This document shows positions 40,272 to 51,600 of a DNA stretch of 64,000 bases, piece after piece. The stretch lies in contig NC_056037.1 of the NCBI RefSeq assembly GCF_004379255.2, positions 18,176,902 through 18,240,901 on the forward strand, in the 5' to 3' direction. The translations under genes and the position numbers were made by a program. The number at the start of each line of letters is the position of its first letter. Position 1 is the stretch's first letter. Origin of the DNA: Salvia splendens. Lineage: Eukaryota; Streptophyta; Magnoliopsida; Lamiales; Lamiaceae. The notes under the pieces were generated by a model. That model was not told where the DNA came from. It saw nothing but the letters and a program-made list of their open reading frames with translations, and ran no database searches.

Positions 40272-43253
40272 ATGGGAAGGAAAGCATTCGCAACAAAAAT
40301 CAAACCCACTTCCACCCGCAGGGAAAAAAACCAGAATCACCACCGCCGCGGGAAAAACGGCCGCCGAGCCCACAACCACAACCGCAACCGCAACCATCGG
40401 AGCCGACTCCTCAAGCGCCAACAATGGTCTCCTTGGAAGCAATGGCGGCGTTTCTTCGACAGCAGGACCCCAATAGGGATTGGTCGGCGGCACTGGCCGG
40501 TTTGGGTCAAATCGGGGGACAAGAGAGAGTACTCGGAGAAAATCCTTCGGAACCGATTGTGCCATCTACAGCAACACTCCCCACCCTCATTACGACTTCC
40601 TCCGGAATTCCACCAGAAAGAGAAGCTCCATCGACTACCCCACCACCTAAGTCCTCAGAACCCTCAGAAACTCCACAACACAGTGATTCAATGGAGATTG
40701 ACCCCATTTCAGCTCATTACGATTCTGACTTGGAAGAACGTGAAGCGAGGAAAGGTTAGGAACAGGGGAGCCAACAGGGAGCAGTTGAGTCAGAGAAAAC
40801 ACTGACAGCGGGAGTCGTTCCCCGAAAAGTGGCGAGGGATGAGATAGATCTGAACGAATCAGCCAAGAAGCAGGGCCTAATGACCGATGAGGAATTTCAG
40901 GCTATTTTAGATGATGTCAATCGGATGGAAGATGACACACCCGTGGTGGCTGAGGGGCTAGACCTCGCATCACGAGCAGTAGGAGAAAGTGAAGAAGCAG
41001 AAGAAGGAAACCGCTCGGAAAGCCAAGCTAGGGAAGAAGAGATTATGCCGGAATTACCCCAGCCAGAAGCAGAGAGGGGTGATACATCTATTGAAGCACA
41101 GGAAACGAAAGCAAAAAAAAACAGAAGCAAGACCAGAAGTACCCAACCCAGTGGCACCTCCGGTGATAAAACCGAAGGCCGTCAAGAGGAAGTTGGTGTT
41201 GAAGGACGAACCTAAGGCTAGACAGCCAAAGCCGCAAAGGGTATCTCAACGATGCTTAGGGAAATGGGCAGCCAGTAAGGCGAAGCCGAATACAAAGGCA
41301 GATCCCGTGGAGATCTTGAGTGAAGAAGAGAGGACCATTCCCACAAAACCTGGGGAGAAGTCTGTACCTGTTACTGACCTAGAGGATACTGTAATGGAAA
41401 CCGAAGTGGTCCCTCAGACACAAGGTGGCCGGGGTGAAGATACTGAAAGGATGGCTGAGGGTCTGGACCTCGCATCCGAGTCAGTAGAACCTGAGGGATC
41501 GGAGGAGGATGATACCCATATAGAGAACCGTCCCACTGCCCAGGAGGAGTCATTAGCAGAAGAGGAAGCCAGATACCAAGTAGAGAGGAAACGGAAAGGA
41601 TAAGCCGTTATGAAGAAAAAGCCTAGTACCAAGAAACCGCGTATCGTGAACACTAGCATAGTGATCACTGAGGCTGCTCAGAGGACCCCATCAAGCCGGC
41701 GAGAGCAGAGTGATAGTGAGTATGAGATCAGTTAGGAATCTGAATCGGACAGTGATACGTCCATGGAGGATGAGGAGTACAAGGAGCAACAACTTCCAAA
41801 CGATCATCGGGAGTTATTGCATCCGCCTGCAGAGAGACTCCGATATAAGCGTTGGGCGGTGAAGCTCACAGACGATGTGGTGGAGGAGATGAAATTGTTT
41901 GACTCCAAGAAGCTCCAGGTTGCCTACCGCACCAAGGACGACAAAAGCAAGCAGATCAAGTGTGGGAAGGTACTTCATCTCCCTTCTTTAGACGAATTGA
42001 AAGCTCGCAAATCGTTTCTCAACCTTTTGCATGCGTTGGGTTTTGAATGGCTGTTAGAAAATGAGGCTTTAAGTGTCCTGGTCAAATTGGCCAAAGAACT
42101 TTTGGCAACCTTTCGATTCAAGGTCACTACTAATCTGGATGAAGAGTGTATCAGCTTCAGGGTGTTTGGAGGTAAGATTAGGATGAGTTTGATTGAATGG
42201 ACTGTACGGCTAGGAATGTGCAGTTTGGAAGAGGCCATAGGGCCAGAGTGGAGAGAGAGGGAGCAGGGGATTCCCCGTAGACATGTGGAATTTGAGCCCC
42301 AGGTCGCCTGGGAAGAACTGACTCACCCCGGGGCAGGACAGTTCCAGTCCACTATCTCCTGCTCCATCCATCTCAACGATCCTATTCTACGCCTGGTTCA
42401 ACTTTTCTTGGATTTCAACCTTTTAGGACAGTCGAATTCTGCAGTACGGACATCAATGACGGAGTTGTACCTCATGTGGTGTGCTAAGAAGGGCAGGAAG
42501 TTGCACCTAGGGTTCTGGACAGCGTACCAGTGCCACCTCATCGCTACCCACCCCGCACGGAATCTTTCCCTTTGCCACTTCCTGGGAGTTTTTGTGAGGA
42601 ACAATATAACCGTCTCGGAGGGAGAAGACTTATCCCCCTTGACGATGGTGGACGCCCCAGGTTTTTTTGATACCCCCTTGTTCGTCCGAACGAACGCGGT
42701 ATACATGAGGCAAGGCGTGCCACACTTCTATGCGATGGGAGAGGAGGCTTTACCCACTGCTCGGGTAGCGGCAGCTCAGGGAGCACCGGCACACGAGCAA
42801 AGGCAAGAAAGAATGGAAAAGGCTGTGGATGAAATAGCAGAGGAAAACAGACAGATGAGATCAGAAATGACCCGGTTAGCGTCAGTAATGGAAGGGATCC
42901 TGAAGGAGTCTGCAGGACAGAGAAGGCAGAATCAGAGGCAAGAGGCTTTGGAGACGATAGTAACCAAGCTAGGAGAGGAAAACCACCGGATGATAGCAGA
43001 AATGACCAGGATGACGTCCGTGATAGACGAGATACTGATGGTGTTAGCACAAGGAAGACAAGAGGAAGATGTTGGACCGAGTGGCCATGGTGGCCGGAAT
43101 GATGAACAGCAGATACCTGAGACAGAAGAAGGTGAGGCAGAGGTGCCGGCGAATGCCGAGGAGCCGGCGGAGTTTGATGAGGACCAGACCGGAACTGATA
43201 GGGAACAACCACCTACACCACCTGCACCACGAAGGAGCAGGCGACACCGATAG
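40272..43253 (+). pseudogene. Athila-type 3' ORF, copy 1, interrupted
   Basis: It lies between integrase and the 3' noncoding region. A Kozak-like GCCATGGGAAGG gives the probable start. The N-terminal third is Pro/Ser/Glu-rich, then highly charged (Lys/Glu), and is broken by a TAG at 40757, a frame change at the A-run near 41115, a TAA at 41601 and a TAG at 41733. The last part (41763-43253, 496 codons) has a folded domain with ISFRVFGGKIRMSLIEWTVR, which resembles the Athila ORF-1-like plant transposon domain, and a doubled coiled coil (EIAEENRQMRSEMTRL and LGEENHRMIAEMTRM). No signal peptide or membrane segment is seen, so an envelope role is not supported. Function unknown. Confidence 0.75.
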
Positions 43254-43382
43254 ACCACCCCTTACTGACCAGTTAGTTTTCTTTTTTATGTTTCTTTTTT
43301 TTTAGTTTTCCGTATTTCTGTTTGTGTTTTGATGGTTTTTTTAGGTAGTATAATTTGTGTTTGTGCGCAAACCCCATTTCTA

Positions 43383-43728
43383 ACACTTAGCCTATTTAAT
43401 AGTCTAAGTGTGAGAAGTAAAGGGTTTGTCTCTTTGACGCATGTTTTCTGTATTTTCTTGTTTGTTGTTTTTCGAAAGCATGTTGGCTCACACTTAGCCC
43501 ATTGCATGGTCTAAGTGTGAGAAGTTTATGTATATATGTGCTTTGTAATTGTTGGTTTTTGCTTAGGTTTTAAACTCTTCCACTTAGCCTATTTTATAGT
43601 CTAAGTGTGAGAAGTTTTAGTTTTTAGCATGTCGTTGTGTCTACCATACTGGCCATTACCTTTTCCACTTCACAGCCTTATCTGAGGGCCGACACTTGTG
43701 AAGTGGGAGGGGGACGCAATGGCCAGTA
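43383..43728 (+). repeat. Array of four hairpins in the Athila 3' noncoding region, copy 1
   Basis: Three direct repeats about 100 bp apart form stems: ACACTTAG/CTAAGTGT (43383-43411), TCACACTTAG/CTAAGTGTGA (43488-43520, inner CCAT/ATGG) and CACTTAG/CTAAGTG (43581-43607). Each is followed by GAGAAG. The fourth (43647-43728) is a two-layer stem: outer TACTGGCCATT/AATGGCCAGTA and inner CCACTTCACA/TGTGAAGTGG, with a purine run GTGGGAGGGGGAC between the 3' halves. Confidence 0.9.
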
Positions 43729-44883
43729 GGATGTATGTGCATTTGTGTGGTTAGTGTTTGTGCTTGTGTTAGTTTCTTGTTAGGTCTAGTTTTTTTTCTT
43801 TTGTGTGTTGATTGGGCTTAAAACTCAACTGTCCTGAGCTGACGGTGAGGGGAATTGAGGGAGATACGACATGCTGGAAAACAGAAACTACCCCCCTTAG
43901 TACCTCCTAGCCAGGATAGATGACGCAAGTATGAGGGAAAAGCTCATCCTTAGAGCCAAACACGAAAGCCATCTTAAAATGTGAGTTATAAGCTTTAAGT
44001 GGAACCACTTTCCACAAATTTTGAAAAGAAAAGAGCGGCTGCCACGAACTACCTAAGATGAAGTGACCACGAGTAGCGAACACTGAAGGCAGTAGGAAAC
44101 CCCCCCCCCCCAAAAAAAAACCACCTTTAGAACCCATTTTCTTAACTCTTTGTACCCAGATATACACCCCTAGCCACTGGGATTGTGTGTGCAAGGCATG
44201 AGACGATTGGAGCTTACTGGCCAAAAGGTGTACAAGAAAGCAGAATCCAGCTGGGCAAGAAAGTTTGGAAGAAAATCGACCAGGGAGTTATCCCAGGTCC
44301 AAAAAAAGAAGAAGAAGGTATAAGGGTGGCGAAGCCACAAAGAAGAAAAGGGGGAAAGAAAAAAAAAGAAAAAAAAAGAAAGAAAGATAGATAAAAGAAA
44401 ATGGTCAGAAAAACTTCGCCACAAAAGAAAGAGAAGGATTAAGTGTGGCGAAGCCACAAGAAACTACTGACTAGTTGGAGATCATAGCCAGAAGCGCCAG
44501 CCAAGAGAAGCAACAACCAAGAGCTCAAATGCACACAGTTCCCCACCTCAATAAAACAGAAATTTTGAACCTAGAGCCTTAGGAACATCCACCCCAAAAC
44601 ATTACAAACCAATAGCCCCGTTACAAACCTTTAAGCCCTTCAGTAGCTACACGTGAGATCTAAGTCCGAAGCAATCGTGGTTGAGCATATTGAGAGAAAT
44701 GCAGTCCTAACATTCCTGGTGAGGTATGAGTGACTGAGTGAACCTAGTGTTTGGCCGAGAGGTGTGGGCGATCCTGACAAGCGGATATACTGACTGGGAG
44801 AGAAAAGGGGGGCGGCGGAAGTTCAAGGCTGTCTAAGGCCGGATTGCACCTGATCCCGAGGGGAGGGATAGTTGAAAATATAG
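43729..44883 (+). other. Athila 3' noncoding region, copy 1, remainder
   Basis: No protein-coding frame is supported. It has a C12A9-type homopolymer near 44101, a purine-rich GAAGAAG/AAAGAAAG tract, and two exact copies of GTGGCGAAGCCACAA (44326-44340, 44445-44459), each a small hairpin, with CTTCGCCAC between them. The end GGGAGGGATAGTTGAAAAT abuts copy 2. Confidence 0.7.
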
Positions 44884-45861
44884 CCCAAAACTAAAACCCA
44901 CCAAACCAGAACCAAAACCCTGTTTATGTACCACCCCACCAGAGAAACTTCCAAAATTACCAAAATCAACCGAATCAAGCACCCCAACACCATCAGAACC
45001 AAAATCAGTTCCAAAACCAAAATCAGAATCAATATCACCAAGACCAGTATAACCATCCTGACCAGTATAACCAATACCCACCTAACCAGAACCAGCAAAA
45101 CTTCCAAAATTCCAGCCCAACCAAAGTTCCCAGTATAACCAGCACTAAGGCCCAAATCAGTCACAATATCCCAACAGGACAAGACGATCCATGGAGGACA
45201 TGATGGGAGAATTGCTTGCGTCGCAGCAAGGTATCAAGGGCGAGTTGCAATCCCACAACGAAGTAGTACAGGGGATGCAAAATGCCCAAAAGGAACATAA
45301 AGCGAACATGGATATGATGAATAGGCAATTGGCCCAACTAGCCAGTTCGATGGGTGAAATAAGAGGAAATGCAGGGAAACTCGCGTCTACAATCCAAATA
45401 CCCGAAAAGGCGAATGTGAGTAAGGTTACATTGGGGTCAGGAACTACTTATGATGGACCTCGACCGAAGCAACCAAGTGGAGAGCCGAGTGGAACAAAGA
45501 TAGGGGCGACACCATCTCAGTGGAAAAGCTTAAGAGATCCATGCCTCGGATGAAGGACCCATTTTTCTTGGGGGAGACGCCATGTGGAGGGGGTGAACCC
45601 GAGAACGTACTGGTCAGGAAGGAACCCCATCAAGAGGTAGAATCCAGAAAGGAGGCTCAGACCCAGAATTTGCCCAAGGAAGATTCCAAGAAGGTTGCTG
45701 AGGGACCGATAGATGAGAAAAAGGGGGAGAAACCATTCCCTTTCCGCTTTGTTACAAAAAGAAAGAAGGATAACCCGGTGGACTACTTGTCGATTTTTGG
45801 GAAATTGGATGTTACTATACCATTCCTCCAAGCCGTGAAGCTACCCCCACTTGGGAAATTC

Positions 45862-46539
45862 TGTTAGGAGTTTTGTGATGATAACAAGCACCAAGCTCGG
45901 CAAGTTCGTCAAGTTCGGCAAGTTCATCAAGCTCGGCAAGTTCGTCAAGTTCGGCAAGCTCGGCAGCTCGGCAGCTCGGCAGCTCGGCTGTTATGACAAC
46001 TCGTTTCCGGCAGCCGTTAGATCTGTTTTGTTAGTCAAGTTTTAATCCTAGCCGTAGGATTGAGGGTGCATCGGAACCGAGCGTGGAGTGTGCGACACGT
46101 GATCAAGAAGTTTGAGTTCAAAATTCTGTTATGCAACGGCTATTAGAGAAGAGCAGTTTGAGTTCACTTGCACGGCAGTTTCAACTGCATAGTTGATTCC
46201 TATAAGAGCAGTTGCAGCTCCATATCAGAGATTTGAGAAGAACCGAGAGAGAAAACTCAGCTGAGAGATCATAACAACAATCAATAGCTAGAGTGAGAGA
46301 TACACACTATCTTTGTGAGGAACTAGCTTGTATAGTCTTCGGTGTGATATGAGTTCATATGCGAAGAGGGAGTAGCTTGTTCTTGAGTGTGTGATCTTGT
46401 TGTATGATTGTAGTTCTTGATCGTGATTGAAGTAAATCAATTCGTTATTCTCCCGTGGACGTAGGCTTACGCCGAACCACGTATATCCTCGTGTTCTTGT
46501 TGTTCCATTTCGTTTTTGCTCCGATCTAGATTTCCAACA
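45862..46539 (+). repeat. 5' LTR of the small LTR element
   Basis: Begins with a short array of GCTCGGCAA/GTTCGTCAA/GTTCGGCAA nonamer-like units (about 45893-45990), then a stress-leader-like GC segment and a TC-poor 3' part. Ends TTTCCAACA. Confidence 0.95.
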
Positions 46540-46989
46540 AGTGGCGCCGTCTGTGGGAACGAGGAGAATCGTTGGAAGAAGTCGGAGATGAAGAACGGAG
46601 GGAGATGCTGAAAGTAGCGTCTCGAATGCAGCGGTCTTGGAGAAGGAGATTGAGTTCTTGATCACGTCAGTTGAAGGGGACGACGGTGTGGTCAGTTTTG
46701 GTTCGTGCAGCTTTGAGCGATATTGTTGAGAAGTTTTCTGCATTGGCGATTCATTGTGGAGAGAGCTCGAAGGTTCATCGATCAAGAAAGAGGGAAGTTC
46801 TTGGTGATCGTTGGTGTAGCTCGCTCAATGATCGTTGCTCATACTGATGATCCATAATGGGATCGAGTATGGCGATATGCAACTCATTTCCGAAGCCTAT
46901 GATGATGTTGATGGATATTGAAGGCCATGAGAGCCTTGATGCGATGATGCTTCAGAGGCAGACGACGATGGTGAGATATCTTGGATGGT

Positions 46990-47468
46990 GCAAAGATGGT
47001 GTTCGACGAAATGCCTGAAAGAGAAGTAAATTGACGAATGAAGGGTTTCTTGAGGTTCCAACGGTGCATCCAAGTGGAAACGGTTACAAAATGCGGTTGC
47101 AGCATAGGCCGTCGTCAAGAAATGCCGGAGAGGAATGTGATTGCTTGGATGATAATAATCGCAAGGCACGTCAAAAGGGAACTCGAGTAGGACGGAGGCG
47201 TGACGACGACGCCATGGCTCTGCTCTCTCAGATGGAGACGCTGGGTTATCGCCCCAATTTGGCGTCGTATTCGTGTTTGATAGCTAGCCTCGGAGACATC
47301 GGGAGGACGCTGGAGGCGAACGCGATATCCCAGGGAATGGTTATTTCGGGAGGTAGGCCGAAGGTTGGGCTGTTGAATTTGATGCTCAGAAGCTGTTTGA
47401 TGAAAGGCCTTTCAGATTTGTCCGACGAAGTTTTTGTGCGCGATTTAAAATTGATCAAGGGAATCTGA
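46990..47468 (+). pseudogene. Captured pentatricopeptide-repeat (PPR) gene fragments
   Basis: Three pieces are visible. AKMVFDEMPEREVN then a stop (46990-47034) and RRQEMPERNVIAWMII (47110-47157) both look like the VFDEMPERxVxxW motif of PLS-class PPR proteins and share one frame. In another frame, 47202-47440 reads like two P-class repeats (ALLSQMETLGYRPNLASYSC, LIASLGDIGRTLEANAISQG, then MVISGGRPKVGLLNLMLRSC). PPR proteins bind organellar RNA; these fragments are too short and broken to do so. Capture of host exons by a retroelement is the simplest reading. The source gene is not in the window. Confidence 0.65.
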
Positions 47469-47960
47469 GCAAGCATGTGAATCAGAGAAGTATACTTCAG
47501 AATAAATCTGCTGCATGATGCAAAGTCTGAAGACGAGTTACTCAAGGAGCAGCTCGGTCTGTTGGAGATCTCAATGAGAGATGCGAAGATGAGTAAGAGC
47601 AACGTCGATGACGTCGTGCTCGTTAGTGGTCCAAGCAGCGATTCTAAGCGATGAAAATGGCATAATCTTGACAGAAATTCGGTTATCACTTATGAGAGAT
47701 GTGTGATATCTTTAGGGATCAGCAACTCCAATTCTGAACAGGGAAGATTCAGATTAGGTGGAGGTTTTATCGTCCGGTGGAGGCGATCGTCCAGTGGGGG
47801 CGTTGTGGCTGATCAAGGAAGTGATAAAGGAGGATCTGGGGATGATTCTCGGAGTCAGGATACTGACAAGAAAAGTCAAGATTGGCGCTACTCGGACATG
47901 AGATTGACAAAGAACAAGGTGATCGAAAAAAGTGTTGTATCATCTCAAAAGGTGGAGGAT

Positions 47961-48638
47961 TGTTAGGAGTTTTGTGATGATAACAAGCACCAAGCTCGGC
48001 AAGTTCGTCAAGTTTGGCAAGTTCATCAAGCTCGGCAAGTTCGTCAAGTTCGGCAAGCTCGGCAGCTTGGCAGCTCGGCAGCTCGGCTGTTATGACAACT
48101 CGTTTCCGGCAGCCGTTAGATCTGTTTTGTTAGTCAAGTTTTAATCCTAGCCGTAGGATTGAGGGTGCATCGGAACCGAGCGTGGAGTGTGCGACACGTG
48201 ATCAAGAAGTTTGAGTTCAAAATTCTGTTATGCAACGGCTATTAGAGAAGAGCAGTTTGAGTTCACTTGCACGGCAGTTTCAACTGCATAGTTGATTCCT
48301 ATAAGAGCAGTTGCAGCTCCATATCAGAGATTTGAGAAGAACCGAGAGAGAAAACTCAGCTGAGAGATCATAACAACAATCAATAGCTAGAGTGAGAGAT
48401 ACACACTATCTTTGTGAGGAACTAGCTTGTATAGTCTTCGGTGTGATATGAGTTCATATGCGAAGAGGGAGTAGCTTGTTCTTGAGTGTGTGATCTTGTT
48501 GTATGATTGTAGTTCTTGATCGTGATTGAAGTAAATCGATTCGTTATTCTCCCGTGGACGTAGGCTTACGCCGAACCACGTATATCCTCGTGTTCTTGTT
48601 GTTCCATTTCGTTTTTGCTCCGATCTAGATTTCCAACA
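47961..48638 (+). repeat. 3' LTR of the small LTR element
   Basis: 678 bp, the same length as the 5' LTR, with about three substitutions (for example GTTCGGC to GTTTGGC, GGCAGCTCGG to GGCAGCTTGG, AAATCAATTC to AAATCGATTC). Confidence 0.95.
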
Positions 48639-51600
48639 AATTCTTTAAGGAATTCATAGCAGGGAAAGCCCAGGAGGATGGAAAGATCTTGGTAGAAGGG
48701 ATCGCGTCAACAATTGTGCAGGAGAAGCTACCGCCCAAGAGGGCCGATCCAGGTATGTTCACTTTGCCTATAACTATAGGAGATGTGAAAGTCGAGCATG
48801 CAATGTGTGATCTTGGAGCTTCTATTAATGTCATGCCTTTGTCGATCTATAACCGATTAAAGGGGGTTAGATTGTCGAATACTAGGGTGTTGATCCAACT
48901 GGCTGATAGGTCATGCATAAGTCCGGAGGGTGTTTTAGAGAATGTGTTGGTTAGAGTGCATGATTTTACCTACCCTGCTGACTTTTATGTGATCAAAATG
49001 AGTGAGTCCGAGGCTAGGGAATCGAGTGGCATATTGTTAGGAAGACCATTTTTGAGGACGGCCAAGACAATAGAAGACATGGCTGAGGGAACAATTTGCA
49101 TTGATTTTCATGGGGAGAAGTTTACTTTTGATATCAATGAGGCCATGAAGAAGCCTATTGATTCTGAAAATGTATGCTATGTTGATGTGATTGACCCCTT
49201 AGTCCAAGATTTTCTTGAGACCGAACTATTGCAGGAGAAACTCCAAGCTTTGGATGTGTATGAGCAAACTGACGTAGAAGCCGCTGCATGGTATGATCTG
49301 ATCAGTAGCCAAGGGTTGACCGATGAAGAGATAGAGGGAGCAATTAAGGACTTCTGCCAGAAATCAGAATTTGTTGGATCCGCAGAGGCCAAGCTACCAG
49401 TCAGTATAGAGGAACCCCCAGGGGGAGAATTAGAAAAAGAAGGAGAAGCTGAAAAAAACCCTCTACCCGAAGACACACTTCCACCCCAAGTTGAGCTGAA
49501 GAAATTGCCATCGAATTTGAAGTATGCCTTCCTCGGGGAGGAGAACTCATATCCAGTGATCATCAGCAGCAGCCTTACAAAGGAACAAGAGGCGAGGCTA
49601 CTGACTGTGCTGAGCAAGAACAAGAAGGCAATTGGATGTAGCCTTACAGATTTAGTGGGAATAAGCCCCGACGTCTGCATTCACCACATTAGGCTGGAAG
49701 AGGGAGCAAAGGCACATCGAGATGCCCAAAGAAAGGTAAACCCCAACATGCGAGAAGAAATATTGAAGGAAATCTTGAAGTTGTTGTCGCTAGGGATTAT
49801 CTACTCAGTGCCGGACAGCGAGTGGGTCAACCCGATCCACATGGTCCCAAAGAAGTCGGGAATTCAAGTCGTTCAGAATGAGAGGAATGAGCTGATCCCA
49901 ACGAGGCTGGTCACGGGTTGGCGAATGTGCATCGATTACCGTAAGCTGAACAATGCGACCAGAAAGGACCATTTTCCCTTGCCTTTCATCGACCAAATGT
50001 TGGAGAGATTAGCTGGGAAAAATACAACGGATACTTCCAAATTTACGTGGATCCTGAAGACTAGGATAAGACCACCTTCACTTGCCCATTCGGAACCTAT
50101 GCATACAGGCGCATGCCTTTCGGCTTATGTAACGCTCCAGGTACGTTTCAACGATGTATGATGAGCATATTCTCCGATTTGATTGAGGACTGCATAGAGA
50201 TATTCATGGATGACTTCACGGTCTACGGAGACTCTTTCGATTCTTGCCTTCATCATTTGGACATAGTTCTAGAAATGTGTCAAACAAAAAGTCTGGTTTT
50301 GAATTTTGAGAAGTGTCATTTTATGGTCACTGAGGGGATTGTTCTAGGACACGTGGTTTCAGAGAGAGGAATCCAGGTGGATCAAGCCAAGGTGGATGCT
50401 ATATCCAAATTACCGTTCCCTACTGATCAGAAGGGGATAAGGGGTTTTCTAGGGCACGTCGGGTTTTATCGAAGATTCATCAAGGATTTCTCCAAGATTG
50501 CCCAACCCCTTACCCGACTTCTTCAGCATGAAGTGGAGTTCGTCTTTGATGAGCAATGCAAGGCCGCTTTCAACCTTCTCAAGGAAAAGCTGATATCCGC
50601 ACCTATCATACGGGCTCCTAACTGGGACTACCCTTTCGAAGTGATGTGCGACGCCAACGACTATGCAGTGGGAGCCGTACTGGGTTAGAAGATCGATGGG
50701 AAGAGGTACGTAATTTTTTATGCATCTAAGACTCTGAATCAAGCCCAGCGGAATTACGATACCACTGAAAAAGAGATGCTGGCAGTGGTGTATTCTTTCG
50801 AGAAGTTCCGGCCATATTTGTTGGGATCCAAGGTCATCGTTTATACTGACCATGCAGCGATTAAGTATTTGATTGCCAAGAAGGAATCTAAACCCCGCTT
50901 GATCCGATGGGTCCTCTTGTTACAAGAATTTGATTGGGCGGTGGAAGATAAGAGAGGAGTCGAGAACAAGGTGGCGGACCATTTGAGTAGAATAGTGCAA
51001 GATGGAAACAGCGAAGAGGTGCACGACAAGTTTCCAGAAGAGCATTTATGTGAGGTAATTTTTGAGGTCAGGAAGATTGACTAGGAAGGAGTGATGAAGC
51101 TTACTGGCCAGTATGATACAGGAAAAGGAAATGAGAAGGTAGGGCAAGAACCATGGTATGCAGACTTAGCCAACTACCTGGTAACTGGAGAACTTCCAGA
51201 AGTGCCGAGTATTACTAAGGCCCAAAGAATGAAGATCAAGAGTGAGGCAAAATACTACTTTTGGGACGACCCCTATCTGTGGAGAGTGGGATCCGATCAA
51301 GTGATAAGGAGGTGCGTTCCTGACTGGGAGCAAAGAGACGTTCTGATCCATTGCCACTCGTTAGCATGTGGAGGACATTTCGGATCCAAGAAGACGGCAA
51401 GGAAGATTCTGGATAGCGGCTTTTATTGGCCAACCCTCAACAAGGATGCGTACGAGTTCTGCAGAAGTTGTGAGCGCTGTCAACTGACCGGTGGGATATC
51501 TGTGAAAGACGAGATGCCCCAAGTTCCGGTAATTGTATGTGAATTGTTCGACATTTGGGGAATGGACTTCATGGGTCCGTTTCCGTCATCCTATGGCAAT

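Larger units (their letters stand above)
34862..44883 (+). repeat. Tandem duplication, copy 1 (10,022 bp)
   Basis: It runs from CCCAAAACTAAAACCC in the gag tail to TTGAAAATATAG in the 3' noncoding region and is repeated at once from 44884. At the junction TATAG|CCCAAAAC the four to five bases CCCAA are shared with the normal continuation TATAGCCCAATTATTG seen at the end of copy 2 (57676), so the breakpoints have microhomology. By eye about 40 base differences separate the copies (about 0.4%). Confidence 0.95.
45862..48638 (+). mobile_element. Small non-autonomous LTR retrotransposon with PPR fragments, TSD AATTC
   Basis: Two 678-bp LTRs (TGTTAGGAG...TTTCCAACA; 45862-46539 and 47961-48638) differ at about three bases. 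AATTC is duplicated at 45857-45861 and 48639-48643. A PBS (TGGCGCCGTCTGTGGGAAC, 46542-46560) and a polypurine tract (AAAAGGTGGAGGAT, to 47960) are in place. The 1.4-kb interior has no gag, protease, RT or integrase and must borrow proteins from another element. It contains pieces resembling pentatricopeptide repeat genes (46990-47465). It disrupts pol copy 2. Confidence 0.93.

Noticed and set aside
40272..43253. Envelope gene in the Athila 3' ORF
   Set aside because: Position suits the so-called env-like ORF, but no signal peptide, transmembrane helix or cleavage site was seen.
43383..43728. CRISPR-like array
   Set aside because: The palindromic repeats are spaced irregularly (about 100 bp), few in number, in a plant retroelement, and the in-between DNA is not spacer-like.
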